Positions 23,823-31,333 of a DNA stretch of 40,674 nt are shown one piece after another (position 1 is the first letter of the stretch; every line of letters begins with the position of its first letter). Origin of the DNA: an uncultured Roseburia sp. (GTDB taxonomy: Bacteria; Bacillota; Clostridia; Lachnospirales; Lachnospiraceae); assembly GCA_900539115.1 (NCBI GenBank), contig UQAQ01000026.1, positions 1 to 40,674 on the forward strand, given 5' to 3'. A program made the position numbers and the translations under genes. A model generated the notes under the pieces. It was not told the origin of the DNA. It worked only from the letters and a program-made list of their open reading frames with translations, and did no database searches.

Positions 23823-23889
23823 GATAAATGAGATAATACTCAAGTATCAACCCGGACAAGTTGATTATACCAAGTATTATCTCATTCAG
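23823..23889. repeat. Long inverted repeat between integrase and RepA-like gene
   Basis: A perfect 14-bp inverted repeat, AATGAGATAATACT (23827-23840) with AGTATTATCTCATT (23873-23886), flanked by CTG/CAG and enclosing GTATCAAC/GTTGAT. No T-run follows, so it is not a clear terminator. It could be a binding site or an origin structure for the ATPase encoded next to it. Confidence 0.65.
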
Positions 23890-23917
23890 CAAACATTATT
23901 TGAGGAAGTGAGACAAT

Positions 23918-24892
23918 ATGAATCAAGAAATAGAATTAAAAATAATCGAGATGTCAGAGGTGGAATCTAAGGAGATTTCATGGCTATGGTATCCTTTTAT
24001 TCCTTATGGAAAACTTACTATCATCCAAGGAGACCCGGGAGATGGTAAAACAACGCTTGTATTGAACATTGCTGCAGCACTCTCAAAAGGAGAGGGATTG
24101 GATAATGATATGAAGCCTGCAGACCCACTTCATATTATTTATCAGACTGCCGAGGATGGTCTGGCCGATACAGTGAAACCAAGACTTGAAAAAGCAGAAG
24201 CGAATTGCGGTAATATATTCGTTATCGATGAAACGGATGCTTCATTAAGTATGTTGGATGAACGTATTGAAAAGGCCATTGTGGAGAAGAAAGCGAAACT
24301 ATTGATTCTCGATCCAATACAAGCATATCTCGGCGGTAAGATGGATATGAACCGGGCAAATGAAGCGAGGGACATGACAAAACATCTTGGACAAGTGGCG
24401 GAGCGAACGGGATGTGCTATTGTACTCATTGGACACATGAATAAGAACTCCGGTGGAAAAGTTGCTTATCGTGGGATGGGTTCCATTGATTTTTTTGCTG
24501 TGGCGCGAAGTGTGCTACTGGTAGGGAGAGTAAAAGGACAGGAGAACCGCAGAGCAATGGTGCAGATTAAAAACAATCTGGCAGAGCGAGGACATGGCAA
24601 ATCGTTTGTGCTGTCGGATGGTGTTTTTTGTTGGCAAGGTAACTATGATATCACGGAAGATGAACTAGTGGGCGGGTTTGTTCCAAAATCATCCAAGCAG
24701 GAGGAAGCCAAAGAACTGCTTCTTAGTCTTAGTAATATCAAGAGAGAGATGTCGGCATCAGATATTCGGGAAAAGGCACAGGAAAAGGGGATCTCCTGGA
24801 GAACTATGGAGTTAGTAAAGAAAGAACTTGGAATTCAATCTAAGAAGATAAATAACGCGTGGTATTGGATTCTGGATAGCAAATATTTTTAA
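23918..24892 (+). CDS. RepA-like AAA ATPase (RecA fold, AAA_25 type)
   Basis: A 324-residue ATPase of the RepA/RecA-like hexameric helicase group found on plasmids and integrative elements. Walker A is GDPGDGKTT (about residues 38-46) and Walker B is LLILDPIQ (about 127-134). A GHMNK sensor-like motif and SVLLVGR follow. The C-terminal 60 residues resemble a winged helix (SASDIREKAQEKGISWRTMELVKKEL). It may support replication of the excised element. The ATG follows GAGGAAG. No separate initiator protein is seen; the long inverted repeat upstream may be its target. Confidence 0.8.
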   Translation: MNQEIELKIIEMSEVESKEISWLWYPFIPYGKLTIIQGDPGDGKTTLVLNIAAALSKGEGLDNDMKPADPLHIIYQTAEDGLADTVKPRLEKAEANCGNIFVIDETDASLSMLDERIEKAIVEKKAKLLILDPIQAYLGGKMDMNRANEARDMTKHLGQVAERTGCAIVLIGHMNKNSGGKVAYRGMGSIDFFAVARSVLLVGRVKGQENRRAMVQIKNNLAERGHGKSFVLSDGVFCWQGNYDITEDELVGGFVPKSSKQEEAKELLLSLSNIKREMSASDIREKAQEKGISWRTMELVKKELGIQSKKINNAWYWILDSKYF

Positions 24893-24901
24893 ATGCGAAG
24901 G

Positions 24902-24994
24902 CAACAACGCAACAAGACAAGTCATAGGAAAATACGGTCTTGGTTATGTATTTCAACACCGTAAATGACTGGCCCCCACATTGTTGCGTTGTTG
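24902..24994. repeat. 14-bp inverted repeat after the RepA-like gene
   Basis: CAACAACGCAACAA (24902-24915) and TTGTTGCGTTGTTG (24981-24994), perfect arms with a 65-bp loop, followed by TGTTTTGTG. It may act as a weak terminator or a binding site and ends just before the next small gene. Confidence 0.6.
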
Positions 24995-25031
24995 TGTTTT
25001 GTGTTCTGATATAGTGAAGGAGCAAAGAGAT

Positions 25032-25274
25032 ATGGAGAAACAAAAAAGTGTAACGATTAAAGAGACTTTGTTTATGGATTTGGTAAAATACTTTTTAGTA
25101 AATGTCCGAGAGGATGAGGATAGGATACGATTGGAATTGCAGCAAAAACTAGATGCACTGGTAAAGCGGGAACTGTATACGAAATACAAAACTGCAAAGA
25201 GTGCGACGGAAAGAGAAGCAGCAAGACAAGAATATTTGGAGAAGGTGGGAATGCCAAAAGATTTTCGTTGGTAG
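25032..25274 (+). CDS. Small conserved-type protein of unknown function in the element
   Basis: An 80-residue, highly charged and mainly helical protein (MEKQKSVTIKETLFMDLVKYFL, then many Arg, Lys and Glu, with possible coiled coil over residues 30-70). I do not assign a function. I recall similar short proteins in integrative elements of Lachnospiraceae, but cannot verify that here. The frame runs 17 codons upstream, but GAAGGAG lies before the ATG at 25032. It follows the RepA-like gene and may belong to the element's maintenance module. Confidence 0.65.
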   Translation: MEKQKSVTIKETLFMDLVKYFLVNVREDEDRIRLELQQKLDALVKRELYTKYKTAKSATEREAARQEYLEKVGMPKDFRW

Positions 25275-25823
25275 TTCATTGGTGATTATAACAACAAGCT
25301 CGTGACACGAGTTTGTTATGATGACAGGTACAAAAAATATTGGTTAGGGTTCAAGGGATGTCCCTTGCAAGAGCATCAACAGGAGAGTTTTTTGGTTGAT
25401 GTGCATGGGTGTGGACACATCATGCGTATCTTGCGGGGCTTGAATGAGAAGGGAAAATGTATATTTTATGGTCATCAGATGTGCATCAAAAATGGGAGAA
25501 AAGGGCTGGAAATTGGGCGAAAATGGTACGTTTGGACAAAATGTCCAGACGTAATGAGGGGTGGACAGGGAAAAAAGTTTACGTTTGGACAAAATGTCCA
25601 AACAAGAAATGGGAAGAATATGGTATAAAGAATTATTAATTATTAATTAGAATGATTATTGGTTTACAGTGAATGCTGGTATTAATTTTTCAGAAGGATA
25701 AAGATACTTGAACTTGATATGAATTGGTGGCAATTTTTATTTGGCATAATGCGAGTAAATGTTGGAATGCATAGGCATAATAGTATAGGTTGCTTTTTTT
25801 GATAAGAAAAAAATATATTAAAA
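25275..25823. other. Gene-poor stretch of the element with two large dyads
   Basis: No convincing gene. A hairpin (arms around AAGCTCG/CGAGTTT) lies at 25286-25322. Two copies of a 21-bp dyad (arms GTTTGGACA / TGTCCAAAC, the first with one mismatch) lie at 25530-25550 and 25583-25603, 53 bp apart. The first extends to TACGT...ACGTA. An open frame at 25302-25628 starts at a GTG in the hairpin without an RBS and is not counted as a gene. From 25630 onward the sequence is AT-rich up to the cargo promoter. Confidence 0.6.
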
Positions 25824-25852
25824 TTGACAAAACAGGATAAATAAAATATAAT
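25824..25852 (+). promoter_or_regulatory. Strong promoter of the cargo operon
   Basis: TTGACA (25824-25829), a 17-nt spacer, then TATAAT (25847-25852): both hexamers are consensus. The transcript would begin near 25859, at the edge of the riboswitch aptamer. Confidence 0.85.
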
Positions 25853-25854
25853 AG

Positions 25855-25956
25855 CTATAGCAAACTTATGGTGACATAAGGACGCAAAGCAAGATATCTT
25901 AGTTAGTAAGACGGATCAGCTGTAACAGAAATGCTGCAGCTTTTTTGTTGGAAAAA
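25855..25956 (+). ncRNA. Cyclic di-GMP-I (GEMM) riboswitch with terminator platform
   Basis: The aptamer shows the GEMM core: CAAAC (25861-25865), the hairpin CTTATG-GTGA-CATAAG with a GNRA tetraloop, then GGACGCAAAGC (25880-25890). A second variable helix follows, ending near CAGCTGTAACAG. Directly after it is AGCTG-taa-CAG-aaatg-CTG-CAGCT plus TTTTTT (to about 25947), an intrinsic terminator whose 5' arm overlaps the 3' end of the aptamer. Ligand binding would therefore compete with the terminator, which suggests an ON switch; that polarity is inference. The genes behind it encode exported proteins, a common theme for c-di-GMP control. Confidence 0.85.
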
Positions 25957-25975
25957 ACGGAGGGAAAGAAAGAGA

Positions 25976-28525
25976 ATGAAGAAAATTGTGGCATGGTGTA
26001 TTATTTTTTGTTTATGTTTTGGTATTGTTGAAGTTCCAAATGTGAAGGCAATATCAGATATAAATCAAAACATAGTGTTTAATGGAGACGGATTTCAAGT
26101 AAGATTTGAGACTAGTTCCATTTGGAATAAGGGATATATTGGAAATATATACATTAAGAATACAGGTTCAGAGACAATAGAGAATTGGGAATTATCCTAT
26201 CAGTCTGCTGACCAATATACAAATATTTGGAATGGTGTTGTGGATTATCGAAGTGCAAAATATTATAATATAAAAAATGCAGGTCATAATCAAAATATTA
26301 AGCCAGGAGAAACTGTGACATTTGGCTTTCAAGCAAGTTTTAATGGGGAAAAACCAGATATTCCTGAAAAATATAGTTTAGTAGGAGACCACTTAATTGT
26401 AAATAAGAAGGATTGTGTTCCAAAATTTGAAGTTGTAAATTCATGGAAAGATGGATGCATTATGAATGTATCACTTTTTAATGCATCTGATAAAAATATT
26501 GAAGATTGGGCATTGGAATGCAAGTTTGATTTTGAAATTGCCAATATTTGGAGAGCTAAAATTAGTAATAAAGAAGGCAACAGCTATACTTTTAAAAATT
26601 GTGAATATAATTCTATAATTCGTCCTGGAGAAACAGAAACATTTGGAATGCAAGTAAGTTTTGAAGAAGATTCAGAGTTTAAAAGTCCGTATGATGTTGT
26701 GCTTACCCAATATAGAAAAGATGACTATTACATGGATTTTGATAAGAACTGGAATGTAAGTATGATAAGAGCGGATGATGTAAATGTTAAAAAAGCCGCA
26801 GAAAAGAATAAAAATACTGTAAAAGTTTGTATGCTAGATTCTGGAATAGATTATTCTTCGAATGTTGAGGTTGAAGAAAGTATAGATTTGACAGATGAGT
26901 ATGAGGACAGGAATCCTATATTTGAGGATGTGTCAGGACATGGAACAGCGGTAGCGGGAATCCTAGCTTCGGATCCGACTAAAAATGAAGAGGAATATGA
27001 TTTTGACAACAAGTATTTGAAGAAAATGAGTGCGGAAAAAGTTAGTGGAATAAACCCATATATACAACTGTATTCAGCAGAAATACTTGATGATAATAAC
27101 GAAACCACAGTAGATAAAATGGTTGAAGGAATAGAATGGGCGATAGAGAAAGATGTGAAAATCATAAACATCAGTTGTGGATTAGAAAAGGATTCTACAA
27201 AATTACATAATGCCATTAAAATTGCTAAAAATAAAGGTATACTGATTATAGCGGCAGCTGGTAATGGAAGTAATGTCTGTTATCCGGCAAAGTATCCAGA
27301 AGTAATGGCAGTTGGTGCGGTTAAATGCGACGGAACGCACATGAAAGACTCTCCTATAGGAGACGAAATAGAGGTTGTAGCACCTGGTGAAGATGTCACA
27401 ACATATGGACCATTTGACATTTTATCAAATGAATCGGGAACAAGCATGGCGACGCCACATGTTTCGTCATTAGCAGCGTTATTATGGCAACAAGATAGTA
27501 CGAAATCAGCGGAGTTTATTCGAGAGTTAATAAAAGTTACTGCAAATACATTGGGAAGTAAAAAAGAATTTGGTTATGGACTAATCGATTGTTCTTTTGC
27601 ACTTGAGAAATATGATGAGTATGCAAAATCATTTAATGGTTCAGCGAATTTTGATGTAGTAGAGGATAATGACAGTGCATTGATACTTACGGATGATAGT
27701 GTTGTTAAAGGTTTTTGGAACAAGGAGCAACACAAAGAGACTGTATTTGGTAAGAATTCAAGAGTAATAAAAAGAGGAGCGGTATGGCCAGATAAAAAAG
27801 AATCTGGACTCAAAGGAATGGTTGACCATCCACAGTTTCATGGTTATTTCAAAAAAGATTATATCAATGCTTATATACAGCTAACAAAGGTGGCATCGAA
27901 ACTATATAGTAATCCAAATTATATAAAGAAAAAGAAAAGTAGTAAAAGAACAATTTATGAAAAAGCGGCATTTACAGCAATAAAAAAGAATAAGCTAAGT
28001 GGAAAAGAAAACATTTCTGCTTTTGTATATGGAATGGCGTTACATACAGCTGCTGATATATTTTCTCATAGTGCAGCAGGGGTAAAGGGACAGGATAGAA
28101 AAAAATTAAAGAAAAAGTCTGTAAAATCATTGGCGAAAATGTGGAATACATTGAAACATGGACCAAAAGATAATAAGGGACATTTTAATCCGAAAAAAAA
28201 CATGGCAGACAGTACAAAATGTATAAATAGCAGATATTATAAAGGAGCAAAAAAAGTATGCAGTGCAATACTGAATCAGATTTACAACAATAATGGACAT
28301 AAAAAGGCAACAAAAAAAGCCTTTGAGGGAGTAAAGTATTATCAAACAGTTGCAAAAGTAAAGAAGATAAAGAAAAGTGCAAGTAAGAAGAATTATTTGA
28401 TAAATTCATATGGAATACTTAATTTAAATAAATATCTGAAACCAGGAAAAAACAAAAAATTAAAGAAAATTGTAGATAATATGGCAAACAAGAATGTGAA
28501 GGGAGTTGTAAATGCGTGGAAATAA
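25976..28525 (+). CDS. Secreted multidomain subtilase with CBM2-like repeats and a zinc-PLC-like C-terminal domain
   Basis: An 849-residue exported protein. A signal peptide (residues 1-25) is followed by two related CBM2-like beta domains (about 33-125 and 150-230). Each has a GYIGNIYIKNTGSETIENWEL-type or CIMNVSLFNASDKNIEDWAL-type start and an I(K/R)PGET(V/E)TFG end. A peptidase S8 domain follows, with Asp288 (LDSG), His322 (GHGT), Asn432 (AAGNG) and Ser490 (GTSMATPH), so it looks active. The C-terminal 250 residues are Lys-rich and contain ALHTAADIFSHSA (His690, Asp694, His698), which recalls zinc-dependent phospholipase C or nuclease folds. The ATG at 25976 follows GGAGGG; the open frame extends 15 codons into the riboswitch terminator. 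Its targets are unknown. Confidence 0.85.
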   Translation: MKKIVAWCIIFCLCFGIVEVPNVKAISDINQNIVFNGDGFQVRFETSSIWNKGYIGNIYIKNTGSETIENWELSYQSADQYTNIWNGVVDYRSAKYYNIKNAGHNQNIKPGETVTFGFQASFNGEKPDIPEKYSLVGDHLIVNKKDCVPKFEVVNSWKDGCIMNVSLFNASDKNIEDWALECKFDFEIANIWRAKISNKEGNSYTFKNCEYNSIIRPGETETFGMQVSFEEDSEFKSPYDVVLTQYRKDDYYMDFDKNWNVSMIRADDVNVKKAAEKNKNTVKVCMLDSGIDYSSNVEVEESIDLTDEYEDRNPIFEDVSGHGTAVAGILASDPTKNEEEYDFDNKYLKKMSAEKVSGINPYIQLYSAEILDDNNETTVDKMVEGIEWAIEKDVKIINISCGLEKDSTKLHNAIKIAKNKGILIIAAAGNGSNVCYPAKYPEVMAVGAVKCDGTHMKDSPIGDEIEVVAPGEDVTTYGPFDILSNESGTSMATPHVSSLAALLWQQDSTKSAEFIRELIKVTANTLGSKKEFGYGLIDCSFALEKYDEYAKSFNGSANFDVVEDNDSALILTDDSVVKGFWNKEQHKETVFGKNSRVIKRGAVWPDKKESGLKGMVDHPQFHGYFKKDYINAYIQLTKVASKLYSNPNYIKKKKSSKRTIYEKAAFTAIKKNKLSGKENISAFVYGMALHTAADIFSHSAAGVKGQDRKKLKKKSVKSLAKMWNTLKHGPKDNKGHFNPKKNMADSTKCINSRYYKGAKKVCSAILNQIYNNNGHKKATKKAFEGVKYYQTVAKVKKIKKSASKKNYLINSYGILNLNKYLKPGKNKKLKKIVDNMANKNVKGVVNAWK

Positions 28526-29493
28526 AAGTTAGAAAAATAGTTGCGCTTATCCTATGTATTTGCATATGTGTTACGTCGATTAGTGCGGATGCAAAAACAA
28601 AAAAGGTAACAGGAAAAGATGGGAAATACATTACATGGAACTATGATAAGGATACAAAGACTCTAACATTTTCGGGTAAAGGGGTGATTTCTGATTTTAT
28701 ACTAGACGGACATGCTCCAGAACCTGAATGGTATGTATGGAATAAGGAAACAGAGCGGATAGTGATAGAAGAAGGAATAACTGTGATAGGTGAGGGTGCA
28801 TTTTCTGATTTTGTTTCGGTCAGGGATGTTCACTTACCAGAAACATTAATAAAAATAAGTGGAGATGCGTTTAATGAAAATAAGCAGCTTAAAAGTATAA
28901 ATTTTCCAGAGAATCTTAAGAACATTAGTTCATATGCATTCTCAGGATGCGAGAAAATGGAGTTGCCTATGTTTCCTAGTAAACTGAAAACAATAGGAGA
29001 ATATGCATTTTGCGGTTGTAACAAGATTAAAACTTTTTCTTTTCCTAAGAATACAAAAAAAGTAACAAAAGGAATTCTTAGTGAATGTAAGCTGCTTAGT
29101 AAAATAAATATGTCTAGACATACAGAAGTTATCTCTGAATATGCATTTTCTTATTGTCCTCAAATTAAGAAAATTAAGCTTCCTAAAAATGTTAGGACGG
29201 TAACAATGTCAGCATTTATAGGGACTAGTTTAAAGAAAATTATGCTTCCGTCAAAAGTTCAGGTGATAAAAAATGGTAGTCATGGGAATAAAGGATTAGG
29301 AAATGGATATGAAGTAAAAAAACTTCGTATCATAGAAATCCACACAAAAAAACTAAAAAAGATTGAAAAAAATTCCTTTGGAGGATTATCACGCAAAGCT
29401 GTAATTAAGGTACCAAAAACCAAGAAAAAGCAATATACCAAGATGTTACGAAAGAGTGGTTTAAGTAAGAAAATAAAGATTAAGTCTTTATAG
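28516..29493 (+). CDS. Secreted BspA-type leucine-rich-repeat protein
   Basis: A 325-residue exported protein with a short signal peptide (about residues 1-26). BspA/Treponema pallidum-type LRR_5 repeats follow: units such as IGEGAFSDFVSVRDVHLPE, ISSYAFSGCEKMELPMFPS, IGEYAFCGCNKIKTFSFPK and ISEYAFSYCPQIKKIKLPK. A very basic C-terminus ends it. Such proteins often mediate adhesion in gut and oral bacteria. The start is a GTG at 28516 that overlaps the end of the subtilase gene by 10 nt, with GGGAG upstream. The two are therefore translationally coupled and share the c-di-GMP riboswitch. No wall-anchoring motif is visible. Confidence 0.85.
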   Translation: MEIKVRKIVALILCICICVTSISADAKTKKVTGKDGKYITWNYDKDTKTLTFSGKGVISDFILDGHAPEPEWYVWNKETERIVIEEGITVIGEGAFSDFVSVRDVHLPETLIKISGDAFNENKQLKSINFPENLKNISSYAFSGCEKMELPMFPSKLKTIGEYAFCGCNKIKTFSFPKNTKKVTKGILSECKLLSKINMSRHTEVISEYAFSYCPQIKKIKLPKNVRTVTMSAFIGTSLKKIMLPSKVQVIKNGSHGNKGLGNGYEVKKLRIIEIHTKKLKKIEKNSFGGLSRKAVIKVPKTKKKQYTKMLRKSGLSKKIKIKSL

Positions 29494-29497
29494 TGAA

Positions 29498-29515
29498 TGG
29501 CAACATTTTGGCAAC
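29498..29515. repeat. Right copy of the 18-bp end repeat (candidate integrase arm site)
   Basis: TGGCAACATTTTGGCAAC, identical to 21873-21890 and in the same orientation. It lies 5 bp past the last cargo gene and 103 bp before the duplicated tuf end. The surrounding 29494-29617 stretch is AT-rich and holds no gene. Confidence 0.65.
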
Positions 29516-29617
29516 ATTTATTTGAAAAAAATCATAAAAACAATAAAATATTGAAAAAATCAACAAATGAAGGAACCAAAAACAACTAAAAACAGTACAG
29601 TTTAAAATCACGGAAAA

Positions 29618-29671
29618 CGCGAAGGTGGTAGAACTGTAGGTTCAGGACGTGTTGCTACAATCATCGAGTAA
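29618..29671 (+). pseudogene. Displaced 3' end of tuf (right attachment site)
   Basis: A 54-bp copy of the last 18 codons of tuf including the stop (encoding the REGGRTVGSGRVATIIE end). It differs from the intact gene at three positions. It has no start or upstream sequence of tuf. It is followed by a good terminator, which was probably the original tuf terminator before insertion. The three differences suggest that the element brought in a slightly different tuf end from another host, or that the copies have drifted. Confidence 0.9.
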
Positions 29672-29706
29672 TTTGTAATTTAAAATTTTATATTTTAGAT
29701 TGTATT

Positions 29707-29742
29707 CCGCAATCCTTGAGAAATCAGGGGTTGCGGTTTTTT
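29707..29742 (+). terminator. Terminator after the displaced tuf end
   Basis: Stem CCGCAATCC / GGGGTTGCGG with an 11-nt loop, followed by TTTTTT. Probably the ancestral tuf terminator. The remainder, 29743-29859, holds no recognised feature except the ribosome binding site of the next gene. Confidence 0.8.
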
Positions 29743-29859
29743 GTATAAAAACTTTTTTAATAATGCATTTTTGGGAAAAGAATGGTAAACTGTTGTTTAA
29801 TGGGCTTGCATGCTTGCAGAATAGCTCAACTATTTTTATGATTTGAAAAGAGGCAGAAG

Positions 29860-30069
29860 ATGAATAACAAAACAACCAGAAACAGTTTTCTATTATTGGT
29901 AACGGCAGCCGTCTGTGGGGCTGCATTTGTGGCTCAGACAGTTGGTGGACAGAAGCTGAATGCAAAAGAGATGCCGGGCTGTTGTCTGATTTTTGCAGCA
30001 ATCATTTTAGCGCAGCTGCCGGTACAGCGAAAAGCAAAATTAGCAGATGAAGTCATGGGGAGAACAAGA
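29860..30069 (+). pseudogene. EamA (DMT) transporter remnant, N- and C-terminal TM segments joined
   Basis: The first 65 or so codons of a 353-codon open frame. Residues 1-29 look like TM1 of an EamA/DMT permease (RNSFLLLVTAAVCGAAFVAQ). They are followed at once by what looks like the last TM of the same family (LNAKEMPGCCLIFAAIILAQLP). The eight TMs expected between are missing, so an internal in-frame deletion is likely. AAGAGG precedes the ATG, so it may still be translated. The frame then runs on into the GH114-like protein without a stop. Confidence 0.6.
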
Positions 30070-30921
30070 GTGAGTAAAAAATCGAAATATTTTTGGAAAA
30101 AGATTTTGATTTTAACATGGGTGTTCAGTTTATTTCTTGGCATACTGGCAGGACCATGTGCGGTAGACGCAAAGAACCAAAAAGAGAAAAAAGAATATGG
30201 CGTATTTTTAAGCATTGATTCGTCTCAGATAAAAAAGTTATACGGATATAGGCTGGTGGTCATTGATGCACAGTATTTTTCTGCAAAAGATATCCGTACC
30301 CTGCACAAAAAAGGCGTAAAAGTATATACCTACTTAAATGTCGGTTCCATCGAGAATTTTCGCGATTATTATAAGAAATATGAATATCTTACAATCGGAA
30401 ATTATGAGAACTGGGAAGAAGAAAAGTGGGTAGATGTTTCGAATAAGGACTGGCAGAAGTTTATGGGAAAACTGTCGAAGAAGCTGCTGAAAAAAGGGGT
30501 GGATGGTTTCTTTATTGACAACTGCGATGTCTACGATTATGCAAAGACAAAGAAAAATTTTAAAGGACTGGCCAAAATACTGAAAAATATCAAACGTCTT
30601 GGAAAAGGTGTCATGATCAATGGCGGAGATGTTTTTGTGACAAAGTACAGAAAAACATACGGATCGGCGAAAGATATCATGACTGCCGTTAATCAGGAAT
30701 CTGTGTGGAGCAGTATTCGGTTTGAAACGGGCACGTTTGGAAAACAGCCAGAAGATGTACGAAAATATTTTTCCGATTATGTTCAAAAATGTAAAAAAGA
30801 TAGAATGGAAGTCTATCTTTTAGAATACACGAAAGATAAAAAACTGATCAGACAAATTAAACAGTATTGCAGAAAAAATAAGTTTCACTATTATATATCG
30901 GATTCAATCGAATTGGATTAA
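30070..30921 (+). CDS. Exported GH114-like protein (putative endo-alpha-1,4-polygalactosaminidase family)
   Basis: A 283-residue protein with a signal peptide or anchor (KKSKYFWKKILILTWVFSLFLG, cleavage near VDA). A TIM-barrel-like domain of the GH114/TM1410 group follows. It shows LVVIDAQYFS, KVYTYLNVGSIENF, KWVDVSNKDWQKF, the DGFFIDNCDVYDY strand with candidate acid residues, and GVMINGGD. Family members are linked to exopolysaccharide (Pel-type galactosaminoglycan) degradation. I choose the GTG at 30070 because GGGGAG lies 7 nt before it and a signal peptide follows. If translation starts at 29860, the product is instead a 353-residue fusion with the EamA remnant. Confidence 0.75.
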   Translation: MSKKSKYFWKKILILTWVFSLFLGILAGPCAVDAKNQKEKKEYGVFLSIDSSQIKKLYGYRLVVIDAQYFSAKDIRTLHKKGVKVYTYLNVGSIENFRDYYKKYEYLTIGNYENWEEEKWVDVSNKDWQKFMGKLSKKLLKKGVDGFFIDNCDVYDYAKTKKNFKGLAKILKNIKRLGKGVMINGGDVFVTKYRKTYGSAKDIMTAVNQESVWSSIRFETGTFGKQPEDVRKYFSDYVQKCKKDRMEVYLLEYTKDKKLIRQIKQYCRKNKFHYYISDSIELD

Positions 30922-30962
30922 TAAACAAGTATCATTCATGATTTAATGGGAGGAGTTTGAAA

Positions 30963-31157
30963 ATGGAACAAAAAGAAATAACAAAAACGAGGCTGATTAT
31001 TTATGTGCTGATGGCTTACGGACTGACCTGTCTGATGGGAATTCTGATGTGGTATGGCAGTACAAAGGGTTATGACCTTACGGTATTTCCGACAGCACAG
31101 ATGATGTATCCGGCAGCGGGGCTGACCAGACAGAACTGGAATAGAATTAAAACATAA
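30963..31157 (+). pseudogene. Truncated CPBP-family intramembrane protease
   Basis: A 64-codon frame starting at an ATG with GGGAGGAG upstream. The first 57 residues (KTRLIIYVLMAYGLTCLMGILM...PTAQMMYPAAG) look like the N-terminus of a CAAX-protease-related CPBP family membrane protein. The frame then ends in an unrelated tail (LTRQNWNRIKT). The conserved EEXXXR and HXXXB motifs are missing. Truncation lies next to the transposase remnant, so insertion and deletion probably caused it. Confidence 0.65.
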
Positions 31158-31333
31158 TTTTGGATTTCTCATATTCTTAATGTATATTATTCTATCATTA
31201 TTTTTATAAATATACAAATACAGATAAAAAAGTTAGCGTAAAAAAACTTTCGGAAAAATAAATATTGAAAAAGGCAGTTCCTTTGTATAAAGTTTTAAGT
31301 GACGAAACAAAAAACGCAAAGGAGAACTGCCTT

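Larger units (their letters stand above)
21597..29671 (+). mobile_element. Integrated genetic element of about 8.0 kb in the 3' end of tuf
   Basis: Bounded by direct copies of the tuf 3' end (21597-21650 and 29618-29671; 51 of 54 positions equal, with uninterrupted identical blocks of 17 and 23 bp). Just inside each end is the 18-bp direct repeat TGGCAACATTTTGGCAAC (21873-21890 and 29498-29515), which suggests integrase arm sites. Inside are a repressor, an excisionase-like protein, a tyrosine integrase, a RepA-like ATPase, a small protein and a two-gene secreted cargo operon behind a c-di-GMP riboswitch. No relaxase, coupling protein, terminase or capsid gene is seen. It is therefore a cryptic integrative element or satellite that would need help to move. 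Confidence 0.88.

Noticed and set aside
25302..25628. 108-codon open frame in the element
   Set aside because: It begins at a GTG inside a hairpin without a ribosome binding site, runs over two DNA dyads, and its residue composition (many Cys, Trp, Gly, repeated WTKCP/TFGQNVQ from the dyads) does not look like a protein.
21597..29671. Conjugative or phage identity for the tuf element
   Set aside because: I saw no relaxase, coupling protein, type IV secretion, terminase, capsid or tail gene, so I only call it an integrative element.
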